Source: Saccharicrinis sp963677245 (GTDB lineage: Bacteria; Bacteroidota; Bacteroidia; Bacteroidales; Marinilabiliaceae). From it: a DNA stretch of 64,000 nucleotides. Of the stretch, positions 23,701 to 33,137 are shown piece after piece (the stretch's first letter is position 1; the number at the start of each line of letters is the position of its first letter). The stretch covers positions 1,302,001-1,366,000 of the forward strand of contig OY781921.1 of the NCBI GenBank assembly GCA_963677245.1, read 5' to 3'. A program made the position numbers and the translations under genes. The notes beneath the pieces were generated by a model that saw only the letters and a list, made by a program, of their open reading frames with translations, had not been told where the DNA came from and did no database searches.

Positions 23701-26573
23701 AATATAAAGATCCACAATACCTGTACACATTACCTGGATATTATGATGTAAAACTGACCGTAACCAGCAAAGGTGGTTGTACCCGTGAATTAATCAAGGA
23801 AGATTTTATCCATCTAACAGGTCCGGTGGGGAGCATCACTACAGACATCAATGCCGGATGTATTCCTCTTGCTGTAAATTACTCTACCGATACGGATGTG
23901 AATAACCAAATTTCGTGGGATGTGGGTGATGGAACAAACCACTACGACGACCAGACTAGTTTTACACATACTTATAATGAATCACGAAGCTTTTTCCCTT
24001 CCATCATTCTAACAGATCAGGATGGTTGTAAAATGGAATATGATGGCGATCCGGTAATTGTAGACAGCTATCCTGAACTATCATTTACAGCGGATTATAG
24101 CGAGATTTGTGCAGGAACACCATTAAATATCGAAGGAAATATCAATCTGAATGCATCTCAGCTTTCGCAAATAAGCGAGATAATTTGGGATTTTGGCGAT
24201 TCTCAATACAACAGTTACAACAGTTCTCCAACGCACACCTATTATACACCAGGAACTTACAACGTAGAGTTATATGTAAAAACATCTATTGGTTGTACTG
24301 CTTCACTTAAAGAAGAGAATTTTATTACAGTTTTCCCTTCTACCTTAACTGCATCCTATAGTACTTTAAAAGATAATGTTTGTTTAGGTGAAAGTATGTT
24401 GTTCACAAACGAAAGTATGTCGGATTACCCAATAGTATCCACTAAGTGGAATTTTGATGATGAGCAATACGGCTGGGGTTCTTCGGCAAATCACACCTAT
24501 AGTGAAGGTGGATCGTATCTTGCAAAGGTAATTGTTTCTGATCAGCAAGGTTGTATTGACAGCACGGCCAAACAGATTCAAGTCAGTAATATTGATGCAG
24601 CCTTTGCTGTTGATCCTATTTCAGGATACGCTCCATTAAACGCAAACTTTACTGAAAAGGCTATTTCTGATGGAACAATAGTTTTCTGGAACTGGGATTT
24701 TGGAGACAATACCACTTCTGAAGAAAGAAATCCCTCTCATAATTATAAAGCAGATGATGGGCAAACTACATTTTATCCAAGTCTTACAGTAATTGATAAC
24801 AATAATTGTTCTGCAACGGCAGTCGACACCGTTTCTGCAGTTAACTATGCCCCTATCGCATTAAATGACACTTTAAGTCTAAAAGAAGATAATATAGGCT
24901 ACGGAAATCTTGCTACTAACGACAGTGAACCTGATGGACAGCAATTATCATACAGCCCTTTTACCAGCAACGGTCCAAGCCACGGAACCGTTTCTATTCA
25001 GGAAGATGGATCGTTCACCTATACGCCAGATCCCAATTTCTTTGGATCGGATGTCTTTGAGTACAATGTATGTGATGATGGTATTCCGCAAGCTTGTGCA
25101 AATGCTCAGGTTTATATTGAGATTCTTCCGGTTGATGATGTACCTCCGCTTGCTGTGGTAGACTATTTCTATGTAAACGAAAAAGAATCGCTTTCCGGAA
25201 CAAGTATTTTATTAAACGATATAGACTGCGAAGGTCTGGGATTAAATCTGGAAGCGGATAGTCCAATTAGCTTTGCTCTGCACGGCGACTTTGTATTCAA
25301 TACCGACGGCACATTTATGTATACGCCCGAAGAGACATTTATTGGCAAAGATTCCATCAGATATACCATTTACGATAATGGAAATCCATCTCAAAGAGAT
25401 TCTGCATGGATTATTATTGATGTTTTACAGGTAGAAGAAGCACCTGTAGCTGTAGCAGACTTTTTTATGACCGACGAAGAAGTAACTGTTACACTTTCAA
25501 ACCTTGCAGTGAACGATACTGATCCGGAAAACAATATCGACACGGCAACAATTATGATTTTGGAACCGATATCAAATGGAAGTGTTTCTATCATAAACAA
25601 TGAATTTGTATTTACGCCTGCTAAGGATTTTTATGGTACAACTAAACTGGAATATAGTATTAGCGATATGTCCTTTTTAAGCGATACCGGGGAAATCATT
25701 ATACAAGTTAACCCAATCAATGATGCGCCAATTGCTGTGGATGACTATGCAAATGGTTTTGAAGATGTACCATTGGAAATAGATATCCTTGGCAACGATA
25801 TGGATGTAGATCATAACCTGAAGCCTTCAAGCTTTAAACTTTTAGGTGCTGAGGTATCGGATAATGTTTCCATGGATGAACTCAGCGGAATTCTCACCTA
25901 TTATCCAAGCTTAAATTATATTGGTACGGATATATTAGATTATGAGATTTGCGATTCGATGAATGTTTGTGCACAAGCAAAAATTCAAATTCAGTTGGCA
26001 CAATCATTTGACGATGCTCCTTATACCCTGGCTGATACGATTTGGGTCATCCAAAGCTTAAGTGATACGGTTAATGTGGCCTCCAATGATTTAGATCCTG
26101 AAAACGATCTGGATCCTTCAGCTGTTTTCATTGATACATATCCAGAATCTAACCCTGATATTTCTGTTTTAGAAGATGGAAGAGTCCTGGTTGACTATTT
26201 ATCCAATCCTAACTTTTACGGTAAGGATTCATTACAATATCAGATCTGCGATTTGCGTAATAATTGTGCCTTAGGAAAGCTCTACATCTTTGTACAACCT
26301 TATAAAGATGCTTTGTTTATTCCGCAGGCTATTACACCAAATGGAGATGGCAAAAACGATTTGTTTGACATTAAAAACATTGGTCGTTTTCCGCAAAATC
26401 ACCTATACGTTTATAATCGATGGGAACATGAGGTATACAACAAAAAAGGATACAATAATACCTGGGATGGTACTTCGGATGGTAAGCCTCTTCCGGATGG
26501 AACCTATTATTATTTGTTGTATCTGACAGAAGATGATGAACCTATCAAAGGATTTGTATACATATCACGATAA
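20748..26573 (+). CDS. Giant PKD-repeat surface protein with T9SS type B sorting domain
   Basis: The 1,941-residue protein has an N-terminal signal (hydrophobic part near residues 13-28). About sixteen PKD-like units follow, each marked by W(D/N)FGDG or a degenerate form and ending in a G-x-Y-x-V-x-L strand (roughly residues 30-1370). Five tandem-95/cadherin-like units come next (APIALNDTLSLKEDN, APVAVADFFM, APIAVDDYAN). The C-terminus AITPNGDGKNDLFDIKNIG...WDGTSDG is the gliding-motility-type (CHU_C, type B) signal for export by T9SS. Unit sequences have diverged, so they are not recent duplications. It resembles SprB-like adhesins and sits with PorP/SprF and OmpA genes downstream. Confidence 0.9.
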   Translation: MILSNPTPNQGVLRFVFSLLTLLSVCYCFETSAQKVEFHANITKGCNSLAVQFTDDSEGATSWEWDFGNGNLSTLQHPKANYTSPGTYNVRLTINGSITIEKEEYIKIFNNPTPDFVSDITSGCVPLEVQFEDKSKQAEGAIESWVWLINGSSISEQNPDYTFNEPGSYKITLMAIDENGCYGNASKSKYITVSKVPEVNFSVIGDTPCELPYQPIITNNTSIEGVDDPFVYINNWEWKINDELVSNHEKLEYSFENNGNYTISLSAQMGECTDSLPIEDAVILNVDTLDYSVKKEGPGLKDSVTFNINNQDLSYVEWDLGNGFKTNQRHFKYCYADSGKYEVSITAILSNGCHLYRTTNIGILPSPIADFSYQKLNICRPPFKVKFTNASKMTENILWDFGDGNSSRSDTSVVHAFNSTGEYTVKLIAYGKGEPDTLTQTISLELPSGTPILASKDKGCIPLDVSFEASETLNNLHWDFGDGTESDLKTPQHTYTSEGVYEVTLNYINEEDCPVSSTAEIMGGNKPIVDFEITQTDSCNRSPIELINNSTNYQTEQWYVGDWSERFELDEPGSYNFHFYSAGKKPVELILDNYGCTAAVVKEDAVYIHPPVAYFYMSNPLCEVPANSTILNYAEGYDEISWNFGDGTQSNTTPDYHTFESTGFFNVYQTISNKTTGCKDYDSQFVHASVTVPNFELASMREGCLPFEVSFVDKSTSTGTIHQYFWDFGDGEKDTTSTAYASHIYTTPGEFDVTLVVEELYGCREVVTKEKAVKVNYAKALIGFEKDIVCKNETFVLNDISQSNSNIMNSNWLFSTGQSSSNSTVENAFNFPGDHTATLFVTDENGCTSSDTLNMTVPVAEPFFIIGEYTCTQNELQVENISLGDDLSFEWDFGDENSSTEENPLHIYNADGEYDVSLTVTNAAGCSETLTQSVKAVTPVVDFDAYKTELGCARNALPAVFYDHSSDDIYQWHWDFGDGEGAISQYKDPQYLYTLPGYYDVKLTVTSKGGCTRELIKEDFIHLTGPVGSITTDINAGCIPLAVNYSTDTDVNNQISWDVGDGTNHYDDQTSFTHTYNESRSFFPSIILTDQDGCKMEYDGDPVIVDSYPELSFTADYSEICAGTPLNIEGNINLNASQLSQISEIIWDFGDSQYNSYNSSPTHTYYTPGTYNVELYVKTSIGCTASLKEENFITVFPSTLTASYSTLKDNVCLGESMLFTNESMSDYPIVSTKWNFDDEQYGWGSSANHTYSEGGSYLAKVIVSDQQGCIDSTAKQIQVSNIDAAFAVDPISGYAPLNANFTEKAISDGTIVFWNWDFGDNTTSEERNPSHNYKADDGQTTFYPSLTVIDNNNCSATAVDTVSAVNYAPIALNDTLSLKEDNIGYGNLATNDSEPDGQQLSYSPFTSNGPSHGTVSIQEDGSFTYTPDPNFFGSDVFEYNVCDDGIPQACANAQVYIEILPVDDVPPLAVVDYFYVNEKESLSGTSILLNDIDCEGLGLNLEADSPISFALHGDFVFNTDGTFMYTPEETFIGKDSIRYTIYDNGNPSQRDSAWIIIDVLQVEEAPVAVADFFMTDEEVTVTLSNLAVNDTDPENNIDTATIMILEPISNGSVSIINNEFVFTPAKDFYGTTKLEYSISDMSFLSDTGEIIIQVNPINDAPIAVDDYANGFEDVPLEIDILGNDMDVDHNLKPSSFKLLGAEVSDNVSMDELSGILTYYPSLNYIGTDILDYEICDSMNVCAQAKIQIQLAQSFDDAPYTLADTIWVIQSLSDTVNVASNDLDPENDLDPSAVFIDTYPESNPDISVLEDGRVLVDYLSNPNFYGKDSLQYQICDLRNNCALGKLYIFVQPYKDALFIPQAITPNGDGKNDLFDIKNIGRFPQNHLYVYNRWEHEVYNKKGYNNTWDGTSDGKPLPDGTYYYLLYLTEDDEPIKGFVYISR

Positions 26574-26699
26574 GTACAATCACAAAATCCGGTTTAACAC
26601 AAAAACAATTCAACGATAACCTATAACTAATAAAGAATTAAGCATCATCAAGCTTTTGGTAAAGAGTACTGCAAAGCCATGAGATTAATAATAGAATAA

Positions 26700-27632
26700 A
26701 TGAAGTACATAAGAATCATAATAGTATTGACCCTCTCGCTGCCATTATCCAACTTAATGGCTCAGCAGGAAAATCAATTCACACAGTATACTTTCAATCA
26801 GGCCATCATTAACCCGGCTTATATTGGTAGCAATAATTATATCAATCTTCAAATTTCAAGCAGAAACCAATGGCTTGGATTTCCGGGAGCACCCAAATCC
26901 AACGCACTCTCACTGGGTTATCCTCTTAAATATTTCAATTCTGCCATTGGTATTAGTGCATTACAGGACAATGTTGGCCCCTTACATAATACCCTGCTTA
27001 CTTTTGTTTATTCTCATGCAATTAAAATAAACGATAAACTAAAATTATCAATGGGATTGAACGCAGGTACCAATCATTACGCTGCCAACCTGGAACAGCT
27101 TAACACCAACGACAATAGCGATGCAATACTAATGCAAGGTTCAGTTCAGCGAACTTCCTTTACTTTTGGTTCTGGTGTGTTTCTATATGCTCCCAATTGG
27201 TATGTTGGTTTGTCGATTCCTAAAATAGTTACCGGTAAATATTTCTTTGGTGATGATGGATACGACACCTATAATTTAACAGAGCGTAATCACATTTATC
27301 TTATTAGTGGATATGTGTTCGGTTTTAAGGATGGCAAAATAAAATTAAAACCTTCGGCTTGTGTTAAAAAGGTAGCGAATGTAAAACCTTCCATCGACTT
27401 GAGTTTAGCCACACAGTTATTTAACAAATTTGCTATTGGCGGAGGTGTACGAAATCCGGATAATTATTTCGCATTTACGCAGATTACAGTAGGTAAATAT
27501 TTAAATATCGGGTATGCATACGATTTTTCTGGATCGAGAATGAGAAATTACACAAAGGGATCGCACGAAATTATTCTGGATGTAAGGCTAAATCGCGATG
27601 CCACAAAAGTTCACTCACCCAGATTCTTTTAG
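26700..27632 (+). CDS. PorP/SprF family outer-membrane protein
   Basis: The 310-residue protein has a signal peptide (SLPLSNLMAQQ) and the conserved family opening QFTQYTFNQAIINPAYIGS, followed by ISSRNQWLGFPGAPKSNALSLGYPL and alternating beta strands of a small barrel. PorP/SprF proteins work with T9SS type B substrates: SprF is needed for surface exposure of SprB. Here it lies directly after the type B PKD protein (126-bp gap) and before the OmpA protein, so it is the dedicated partner by position. Confidence 0.9.
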   Translation: MKYIRIIIVLTLSLPLSNLMAQQENQFTQYTFNQAIINPAYIGSNNYINLQISSRNQWLGFPGAPKSNALSLGYPLKYFNSAIGISALQDNVGPLHNTLLTFVYSHAIKINDKLKLSMGLNAGTNHYAANLEQLNTNDNSDAILMQGSVQRTSFTFGSGVFLYAPNWYVGLSIPKIVTGKYFFGDDGYDTYNLTERNHIYLISGYVFGFKDGKIKLKPSACVKKVANVKPSIDLSLATQLFNKFAIGGGVRNPDNYFAFTQITVGKYLNIGYAYDFSGSRMRNYTKGSHEIILDVRLNRDATKVHSPRFF

Positions 27633-27806
27633 TGCACACTATAGCTGGTTCCGGAGTAATATGGCTCGTTTACAAACAACATAAATTAAAATGGTAATAA
27701 TATCAGAAAATAGATTAAAGAGAATATGCAATATCTGAAGAAGAAATCAAATAGTGAAACACATTCTTATCTAATAATCTCTACTTCTGACACTAACATA
27801 TAAACT

Positions 27807-29705
27807 ATGCAAAAAGTAATTATCTGTTTTCTTTTAACTGTATTGATAAGTACAGTCGCAGGTGCCCAAAATATAAATAAGATATTAGGCGATAATTATT
27901 TCGATCATCTGGCCTATTCAAAAGCCATTAAACATTACGAAAAAGCTTTAAAAAAGGACAGTTCCAACCTGGATATACTGAGGCATTTAACGCAATCGTA
28001 CAGATATAGTGGGAATTTTATTAAGGCCGAAGAATTATATAAGATACTGCTAGCACAACACGATACAGCTAGCATGACCGACTATACAAGTTTGCTGATC
28101 TATAACAACAAATACAATGAAGCAGATAGTTTGATAGCACGGTTCAATTTGTCGCTTTCTACTTATAACAGATCTCTGATAGATAGTTTGCTGAATAAAA
28201 AAGCGGAATACGATATTTCTTTAGCCGAGATTAACACTAAATACTCAGATTTTCGCCCTTGCTTTTATAAAAACAGACTCATATTTACATCGGCACGTGA
28301 TACCAGTAAGAATGAGTATGAGTGGAATGGTCAACCATACTTAAGTTTATTCTATGCTTCTATGTGTGATAACGGTACACTTAAAAATGTAAAGCCATTT
28401 ACCGAAATTGATACACGGTATCACATCAGTTCCTTTCAATATGTAAGAAATTACCGCTGTGCATATTTTACCATGAACAATACTTCTAATGCAAATATCT
28501 CTAATGATGGCAGCACCGAAATAAATCTTGGAATATACGTATCCCAACAAATAAAAGGGGAATGGCAGAAGCCCGAACCACTTGAAAATATCACCAGTAA
28601 CGCTTATTCCTCTGCTCACCCATTCTTTTCTCAAACAGAAGACAGGTTGTATTTCTCATCTAATCGTCCCGGAGGGTTTGGAGGAAGCGATATTTATTAT
28701 GTAGAGGTATATCCGGGTGGAACCACGGAGCCTGTAAATTGTGGAGAAGCAGTAAATACCCCAGGTGATGAGGAGTATCCCTTTGTATCTCAAGATGGTT
28801 ATCTTTATTTCTCATCCAACGGACATCCGGGACTGGGAGGTCTGGATGTTTTTAAAGCGAAGATACATGAGGATGAATTTGCAGACATACAGAATGTAGG
28901 CGCTCCGATTAATAGTTGCAGAGATGATTTTTCACTTATTTTTAAAGAGGATCAATCAATAGGATATCTGGCTTCCAATCGTAGCGGAGGTGCAGGTGAT
29001 GATGATATTTACCTGATTAAAAAAATACCCCTGGCTCCAAAAGAAAAAAAGGTAGTTGAAAACATTACGAATCAGACCAATACCAGTATCTCAGAAAAAA
29101 CAGATTCTTTGCAATTGCCTGTAATTCCAGACAGTCAAACAGAGGCGCCTTTATTGGCATCCATTACGCAAACAGACATTGCAACTGCTGAAACGATAAG
29201 TTATGTTACGCCTGCCACGATTATTCAACCGGAAAAATCGTTAGCAGAAGAATTGCTGATCAATCAGGATTTAGACCTTGCTTCTGTATCAACCATACTG
29301 GAAGAGATTTATTCTAAAAGTGATCCTGCAGAAAGAAATCTTTTAAAAGATAAAGTCTTCAGATTGTATATAAATTTTGATTTCGACTCCTGGGAAATCG
29401 ATGCAGAAGGTGAAAAAGAACTGGATAGGTTGGTTGAAATACTGATGAAATACAGAAGAATGAACATCGAACTTAGTTCACATACCGATTGTAGAGGTAA
29501 AAATTCCTACAATAGAGCCCTATCTCAGGCTCGTGCCGATGCAGCCTTAAAATACGTTCTGAAAAAAGGCGTCAGTATTCGTCGTATTGAAGCTGTTGGT
29601 TATGGTGAAGAAAAACTAGTTAATAAATGTTCCGATGGCGTTGATTGCCCCGAAGAAATGCACGAACAAAACCGAAGAGTAGAGGTTTTAATTAAATTCT
29701 ATTAG
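27807..29705 (+). CDS. OmpA-family protein with TPR and PD40 propeller, PorE-like
   Basis: The 632-residue protein has a signal peptide (ISTVAGAQ), then a tetratricopeptide-type pair (SKAIKHYEKALKKDSSNLDILRHLTQSYRYSGNFIKAEELYKILL). PD40/WD40-like blades follow (DRLYFSSNRPGGFGGSDIYYVE, GYLYFSSNGHPGLGGLDVFKAK, SIGYLASNRSGGAGDDDIYLI). A C-terminal OmpA domain has LYINFDFDSWEIDAEGEKELDRL and SHTDCRGKNSYNRALSQARAD. The order matches PorE of the T9SS, which tethers the system to peptidoglycan. Position after PKD and PorP/SprF genes makes a surface-anchoring module. Two extra cysteines (NKCSDGVDCP) sit in the OmpA domain. Confidence 0.88.
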   Translation: MQKVIICFLLTVLISTVAGAQNINKILGDNYFDHLAYSKAIKHYEKALKKDSSNLDILRHLTQSYRYSGNFIKAEELYKILLAQHDTASMTDYTSLLIYNNKYNEADSLIARFNLSLSTYNRSLIDSLLNKKAEYDISLAEINTKYSDFRPCFYKNRLIFTSARDTSKNEYEWNGQPYLSLFYASMCDNGTLKNVKPFTEIDTRYHISSFQYVRNYRCAYFTMNNTSNANISNDGSTEINLGIYVSQQIKGEWQKPEPLENITSNAYSSAHPFFSQTEDRLYFSSNRPGGFGGSDIYYVEVYPGGTTEPVNCGEAVNTPGDEEYPFVSQDGYLYFSSNGHPGLGGLDVFKAKIHEDEFADIQNVGAPINSCRDDFSLIFKEDQSIGYLASNRSGGAGDDDIYLIKKIPLAPKEKKVVENITNQTNTSISEKTDSLQLPVIPDSQTEAPLLASITQTDIATAETISYVTPATIIQPEKSLAEELLINQDLDLASVSTILEEIYSKSDPAERNLLKDKVFRLYINFDFDSWEIDAEGEKELDRLVEILMKYRRMNIELSSHTDCRGKNSYNRALSQARADAALKYVLKKGVSIRRIEAVGYGEEKLVNKCSDGVDCPEEMHEQNRRVEVLIKFY

Positions 29706-29876
29706 ATTGAATCTGTCAATAAAGAAATAGTAGTTTAAACAGAGAGTAGCAGATACGCTAAATTCTTAAGTGTATTATTTTGTGTACGACAAATAACTAT
29801 GGAAAGCGATTTTACTTTGTATTCCTGTAAATTTTATCAATAGATTTTTAAGCCATCAAAAAAACATTTATTACAT

Positions 29877-30451
29877 ATGAAAGTTGTTGAAGAATTTTGT
29901 CCTTGCAACCAAAAGGATTGGAGAAAATGGCTTGAACTGAATCATAATACAAAAGAAGCAGTCTGGCTTCTTTTGTATAAGAAAAAATCACCTGATCATC
30001 ATTTAAGTTGGAGCGAATCGGTTGATGAAGCATTATGTTTTGGATGGATTAACAGCATTAAAAAGACAATAAATGCTGAGAAATACAAACAATATTTCTG
30101 CCAGCGAAAAGCAAAAAGTAATTGGTCGAAAATTAATAAGGATAAAGTTAAAAACTTGACAGACCTGGGGCTGATCAAGAGGCCGGCTACAAAAGCATTG
30201 AAGTGGCAAAGAAAAATGGTTCCTGGACGATTTTAGATGAAGTTGAAGCACTTGTAATACCCAACGACCTAAATAATGAATTAGCAAATTACAAAGAAGC
30301 AAAGGATTACTTTGAAAATTTAAGCAAATCGGATAAAAAGATTTTATTACACTGGGTTGTTTCTGCCAAAAGAAAAGAAACCAGACAAAAGAGTGTGTTT
30401 GAAACTGCAGCAAATGCCGCTTGTAAATTAAAACCTAAACAATTTAGATAG
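29877..30451 (+). pseudogene. YdeI/OmpD-associated (bacteriocin-protection) family protein, split by a one-base frameshift
   Basis: Two overlapping frames encode adjacent parts of one protein. The first (from ATG 29877) gives WLELNHNTKEAVWLLLYKKKS, SWSESVDEALCFGWINS and SNWSKINKDKVKNLTDLGLI. The second, read from about 30177, gives EAGYKSIEVAKKNGSWTILDEVEALVIP and the C-terminal LLHWVVSAKRKETRQKSVFETAANAA. One missing base near 30176-30180 in ATCAAGAGG (for example ATC-AAA-GAG) restores a 191-residue protein of normal length. The lesion is not in a long homopolymer. The family is tied to stress or bacteriocin resistance, with no enzymatic activity known to me. Confidence 0.8.
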
Positions 30452-30575
30452 CATACCTACTGCATATTATTAACTGAATACTATTATCTGACATTTGTTA
30501 TCTACCAACAGATCATTTATTTTGTCAGGACTTCTGGTTTTTAATAGATTTACCTTTTTAATTAAACCTGATTTC

Positions 30576-31061
30576 ATGCAGAAATACCATCTTCACAACC
30601 GACCAAATAGAGAAATATTAGATTCCGACACACTTGATTCTATTCTTTATAACGGAAAATTTGCCAGCATTGCTATGTGCAGAAATAATGAGCCCTACAT
30701 TGTATCATTAAGCTATGGTTACGATAAAACCAAACATGCGTTATATTTTCATTGCGCTTCGGAAGGATTAAAACTGGATTTTTTAAGAGCTAACAACCAT
30801 GTATGTGCAACTATTATCGAAGATGGTGGATATATTAAAGATGAATGTGGACATGCCTTTCGATCACTTGTATTTTGGGGTAATATGGATATCGTAAGCC
30901 AAATTGAAGAGCAAAGATATGGCATGCAAATTATATTGCAACATCTCGAAGAACAGCCTTCCATCATTAAGAAGAAACGATTGCAATCGGAAGAATTTTA
31001 TTCTAAAATGACTATTTTAAGACTGGATATAAAAGAAATGCACGGTAAAGCCGGAAGATAA
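30576..31061 (+). CDS. Pyridoxamine 5'-phosphate oxidase family / FMN-binding split-barrel protein (NimA-like)
   Basis: The ATG at 30576 gives 161 residues (MQKYHLHNRPNREILD); an in-frame TTG at 30495 is unlikely. The split-barrel core GKFASIAMCRNNEPYIVSLSYGYDKTKHALYFHCASEGLKLDFLRANNHVCATI is characteristic of the nitroimidazole-resistance/PNPOx-like group. FMN or haem binding is expected. The conserved CG region (KDECGHAFRSLVFWG) resembles Bacteroides homologues of unknown natural function. It appears to be a single-gene unit. Confidence 0.8.
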   Translation: MQKYHLHNRPNREILDSDTLDSILYNGKFASIAMCRNNEPYIVSLSYGYDKTKHALYFHCASEGLKLDFLRANNHVCATIIEDGGYIKDECGHAFRSLVFWGNMDIVSQIEEQRYGMQIILQHLEEQPSIIKKKRLQSEEFYSKMTILRLDIKEMHGKAGR

Positions 31062-31330
31062 ATTTTCACCCGCCAATTATTTATTTCTGATTATTCAATA
31101 GTCTACTCTACACTTCTCCATCTGCCATATCTATTCAAAAGTTGCTCGTGCAATTTAAATAACTCCTAATGGTCGTAAGTATTTTACTCCCACAAAAGAC
31201 AGGTTATATATGCCGACATTCAAATATTTAAATAACATATGAATGATATCTAATCAATCAGACATATATCAAACCTAATATTCATTTTTATTAATTTTTG
31301 TTTTAATTTTATTTCATAATTAATAAAACA

Positions 31331-31609
31331 ATGAAGAAAAAACTCCCTGTATTATGTCCCAGTTGCAATGCCGGACTAAAAGTTAACAGTCTGCATTGCG
31401 AAAGCTGTGAAACTACCATCACTGGTATGTTTGAGCTCCCTGTCCTATTACAATTAGACCCCAAAGAGCAGGAATTTATCCTGACTTTTGTAGTCAGCAG
31501 TGGTAGCCTGAAAGTAATGGCTGAAAAATTAAAGCTGAGCTACCCTACTGTTCGTAATATGCTCGATGATCTTATTTTAAAAATAGAAAACCTTAGAAAA
31601 CATGCTTAA
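31331..31609 (+). CDS. DUF2089 family protein (zinc ribbon plus helix-turn-helix)
   Basis: The 92-residue protein starts with a double CxxC zinc ribbon (LCPSCNAGLKVNSLHCESCET) followed by FELPVLLQLDPKEQEFILTFVVSSGSLKVMAEKLKLSYPTVRNMLDDLI, a helix-turn-helix. This is the DUF2089 arrangement and suggests a DNA-binding regulator. It overlaps the next gene by eight bases and heads a four-gene operon of membrane and exported proteins, so it may act as the operon's regulator. Confidence 0.85.
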   Translation: MKKKLPVLCPSCNAGLKVNSLHCESCETTITGMFELPVLLQLDPKEQEFILTFVVSSGSLKVMAEKLKLSYPTVRNMLDDLILKIENLRKHA

Positions 31610-32198
31610 AAAATTAACCAATCCGTTTACCTACATCGCCGGAAGCAAAGCATTATTATATGGATTACTGGCAATTATAGCCTCATCCCTTATCGGCCAT
31701 TTCAGCAACACGCACTTTACTGGAATTTTATCCATAAAAATGTGTCCAAGTCTGCCTCTAAGTTACTTTATGATGCAGGGTTTTATAAATTGGCTGATAT
31801 TATCAGGATTGCTATATCTGGCAGCTATCCTTCTATCCAAATCATCAGTTCGAATTATCGACATATTTGGCACACTTGCACTATCCAGAGCTCCTTATGT
31901 ACTTGCTGCATTAACAGGTTTCTCTAAATCGATGCAAAAGTTTGGGTTGTACCTTGTTTGGACATATTTAAAACAAGGCGAACCTGTTGAAATTACATCG
32001 CTTGAAAAAGGAATTGCTATTTTTTGGCTTGTTTTTAATTTGCTTATGACCATATGGTATGTTGCCCTGATGTTTAATGCCTATAAAGTATCAACCAACT
32101 TAAAAGATGCAAAGCTTATCCTTTCTTTTATTGTGGTTTTGATACTTACCATTATAATCACCAATTGGTTAACCTCTTTATACATCACTAAATTTTAA
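31602..32198 (+). CDS. YIP1-family membrane protein
   Basis: The 198-residue protein has five hydrophobic segments (for example ALLYGLLAIIASSLIG, FINWLILSGLLYLAAILL, IAIFWLVFNLLMTIWYVALMF, ILSFIVVLILTIIITNWL). The TLALSRAPYVLAAL stretch fits the bacterial YIP1 (PF04893) group. Its start overlaps the DUF2089 gene by eight bases and its stop is four bases before the hydrolase gene, so coupling is tight. Role is unknown; bacterial YIP1 proteins are thought to be membrane-organising, but this is not established. Confidence 0.7.
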   Translation: MLKKLTNPFTYIAGSKALLYGLLAIIASSLIGHFSNTHFTGILSIKMCPSLPLSYFMMQGFINWLILSGLLYLAAILLSKSSVRIIDIFGTLALSRAPYVLAALTGFSKSMQKFGLYLVWTYLKQGEPVEITSLEKGIAIFWLVFNLLMTIWYVALMFNAYKVSTNLKDAKLILSFIVVLILTIIITNWLTSLYITKF

Positions 32199-32202
32199 AG
32201 TC

Positions 32203-33135
32203 ATGTTTAAAATACTAAGTTTATTATTCTGTTTAAACGCAGCAATTCTTCAGGCACAAAAAACAGACACTTTATTTATTGCTGTAAAGGATGTAAAACT
32301 ACATACCGTAATTACTCAAGCAGAAAACACTCAACAGCAGCCGCCATTGGTAATATTTATTGGCGGTTCTGGCCCAACCGATTTAAACGGTAACCAACCC
32401 GTTATGCAAAACAACAGCCTTATGTACTTATCAGATGCGCTGGCAGCTAAAAACATTTCTACTCTTCGTTACGATAAGCGTGGTGTTGGTAAAAGCGTCT
32501 ATGCGAACTTTAACGAACTTGATTTACGAATAGATACTTACGCCGATGATTTGTCGGAGATCGTTAAAGCTGCCCGTACAAAGGGATTTGCAAAGATTTT
32601 TTTGGCTGGTCATAGTGAAGGATCATTAATTGGCTTAATTGCGGCTCAACAAACCCCTGTTGATGGATTTATTTCGTTATGCGGAGCAGGAAATTCGGCC
32701 GATTCCCTGCTAAAGAAACAATTGCAACCTAAATTGCCTGTCACTATGTATCAGGAAACCACTTCCGTTCTTGACTCTTTAAAAGCAGGAAAAACAGTTC
32801 AAAACTATCCTCCTCAATTATTTTCACTATTCCGACCTTCGGTACAGCCTTATTTAATTTCGTGGTTCAAGTACGATCCTGCTAGTTTGATAAATAAGCT
32901 TACTTGTCCTGTGTTGGTAATTCAGGGAGATAAAGATTTACAAGTCGATTTGGAAGAAGCACATGCTTTATGTAAAAATCTTTCAAAAGAAACCTTGGTG
33001 ATTATTCCGGGTATGAACCACATTTTAAAACATATTGAAGGGGGCATTCAGGATAACATGGCATCTTACGGTAATCCTTTATTGCCTATAAAAGAAGAAT
33101 TAATTGAGCAAATGGTAGAATTTATAAAACAGTAA
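32203..33135 (+). CDS. Exported alpha/beta hydrolase
   Basis: The 310-residue enzyme has a signal peptide (MFKILSLLFCLNAAILQAQ). The oxyanion region IFIGGSGPTDLNGNQP, the nucleophile elbow AGHSEGSLIG (G-H-S-E-G), the aspartate CPVLVIQGDKDLQVD and the catalytic histidine PGMNHILKH are all visible. This is an esterase- or acyl-hydrolase-type serine hydrolase acting in the periplasm. It sits in the middle of the DUF2089-YIP1 operon, four bases after YIP1 and two before the last gene. The substrate is unknown. Confidence 0.85.
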   Translation: MFKILSLLFCLNAAILQAQKTDTLFIAVKDVKLHTVITQAENTQQQPPLVIFIGGSGPTDLNGNQPVMQNNSLMYLSDALAAKNISTLRYDKRGVGKSVYANFNELDLRIDTYADDLSEIVKAARTKGFAKIFLAGHSEGSLIGLIAAQQTPVDGFISLCGAGNSADSLLKKQLQPKLPVTMYQETTSVLDSLKAGKTVQNYPPQLFSLFRPSVQPYLISWFKYDPASLINKLTCPVLVIQGDKDLQVDLEEAHALCKNLSKETLVIIPGMNHILKHIEGGIQDNMASYGNPLLPIKEELIEQMVEFIKQ

Positions 33136-33137
33136 AT

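Noticed and set aside
20748..24850. Tandem DNA repeat within the PKD region
   Set aside because: The units share a protein pattern (WDFGDG, GxYxVxL), but the DNA has diverged. No exact tandem DNA repeat was seen.
24384..25600. Several open antisense frames inside the PKD gene (for example 25015-25266, 25391-25600)
   Set aside because: They are shadow frames of a strongly supported coding strand, with no homologous motifs and no start signals.
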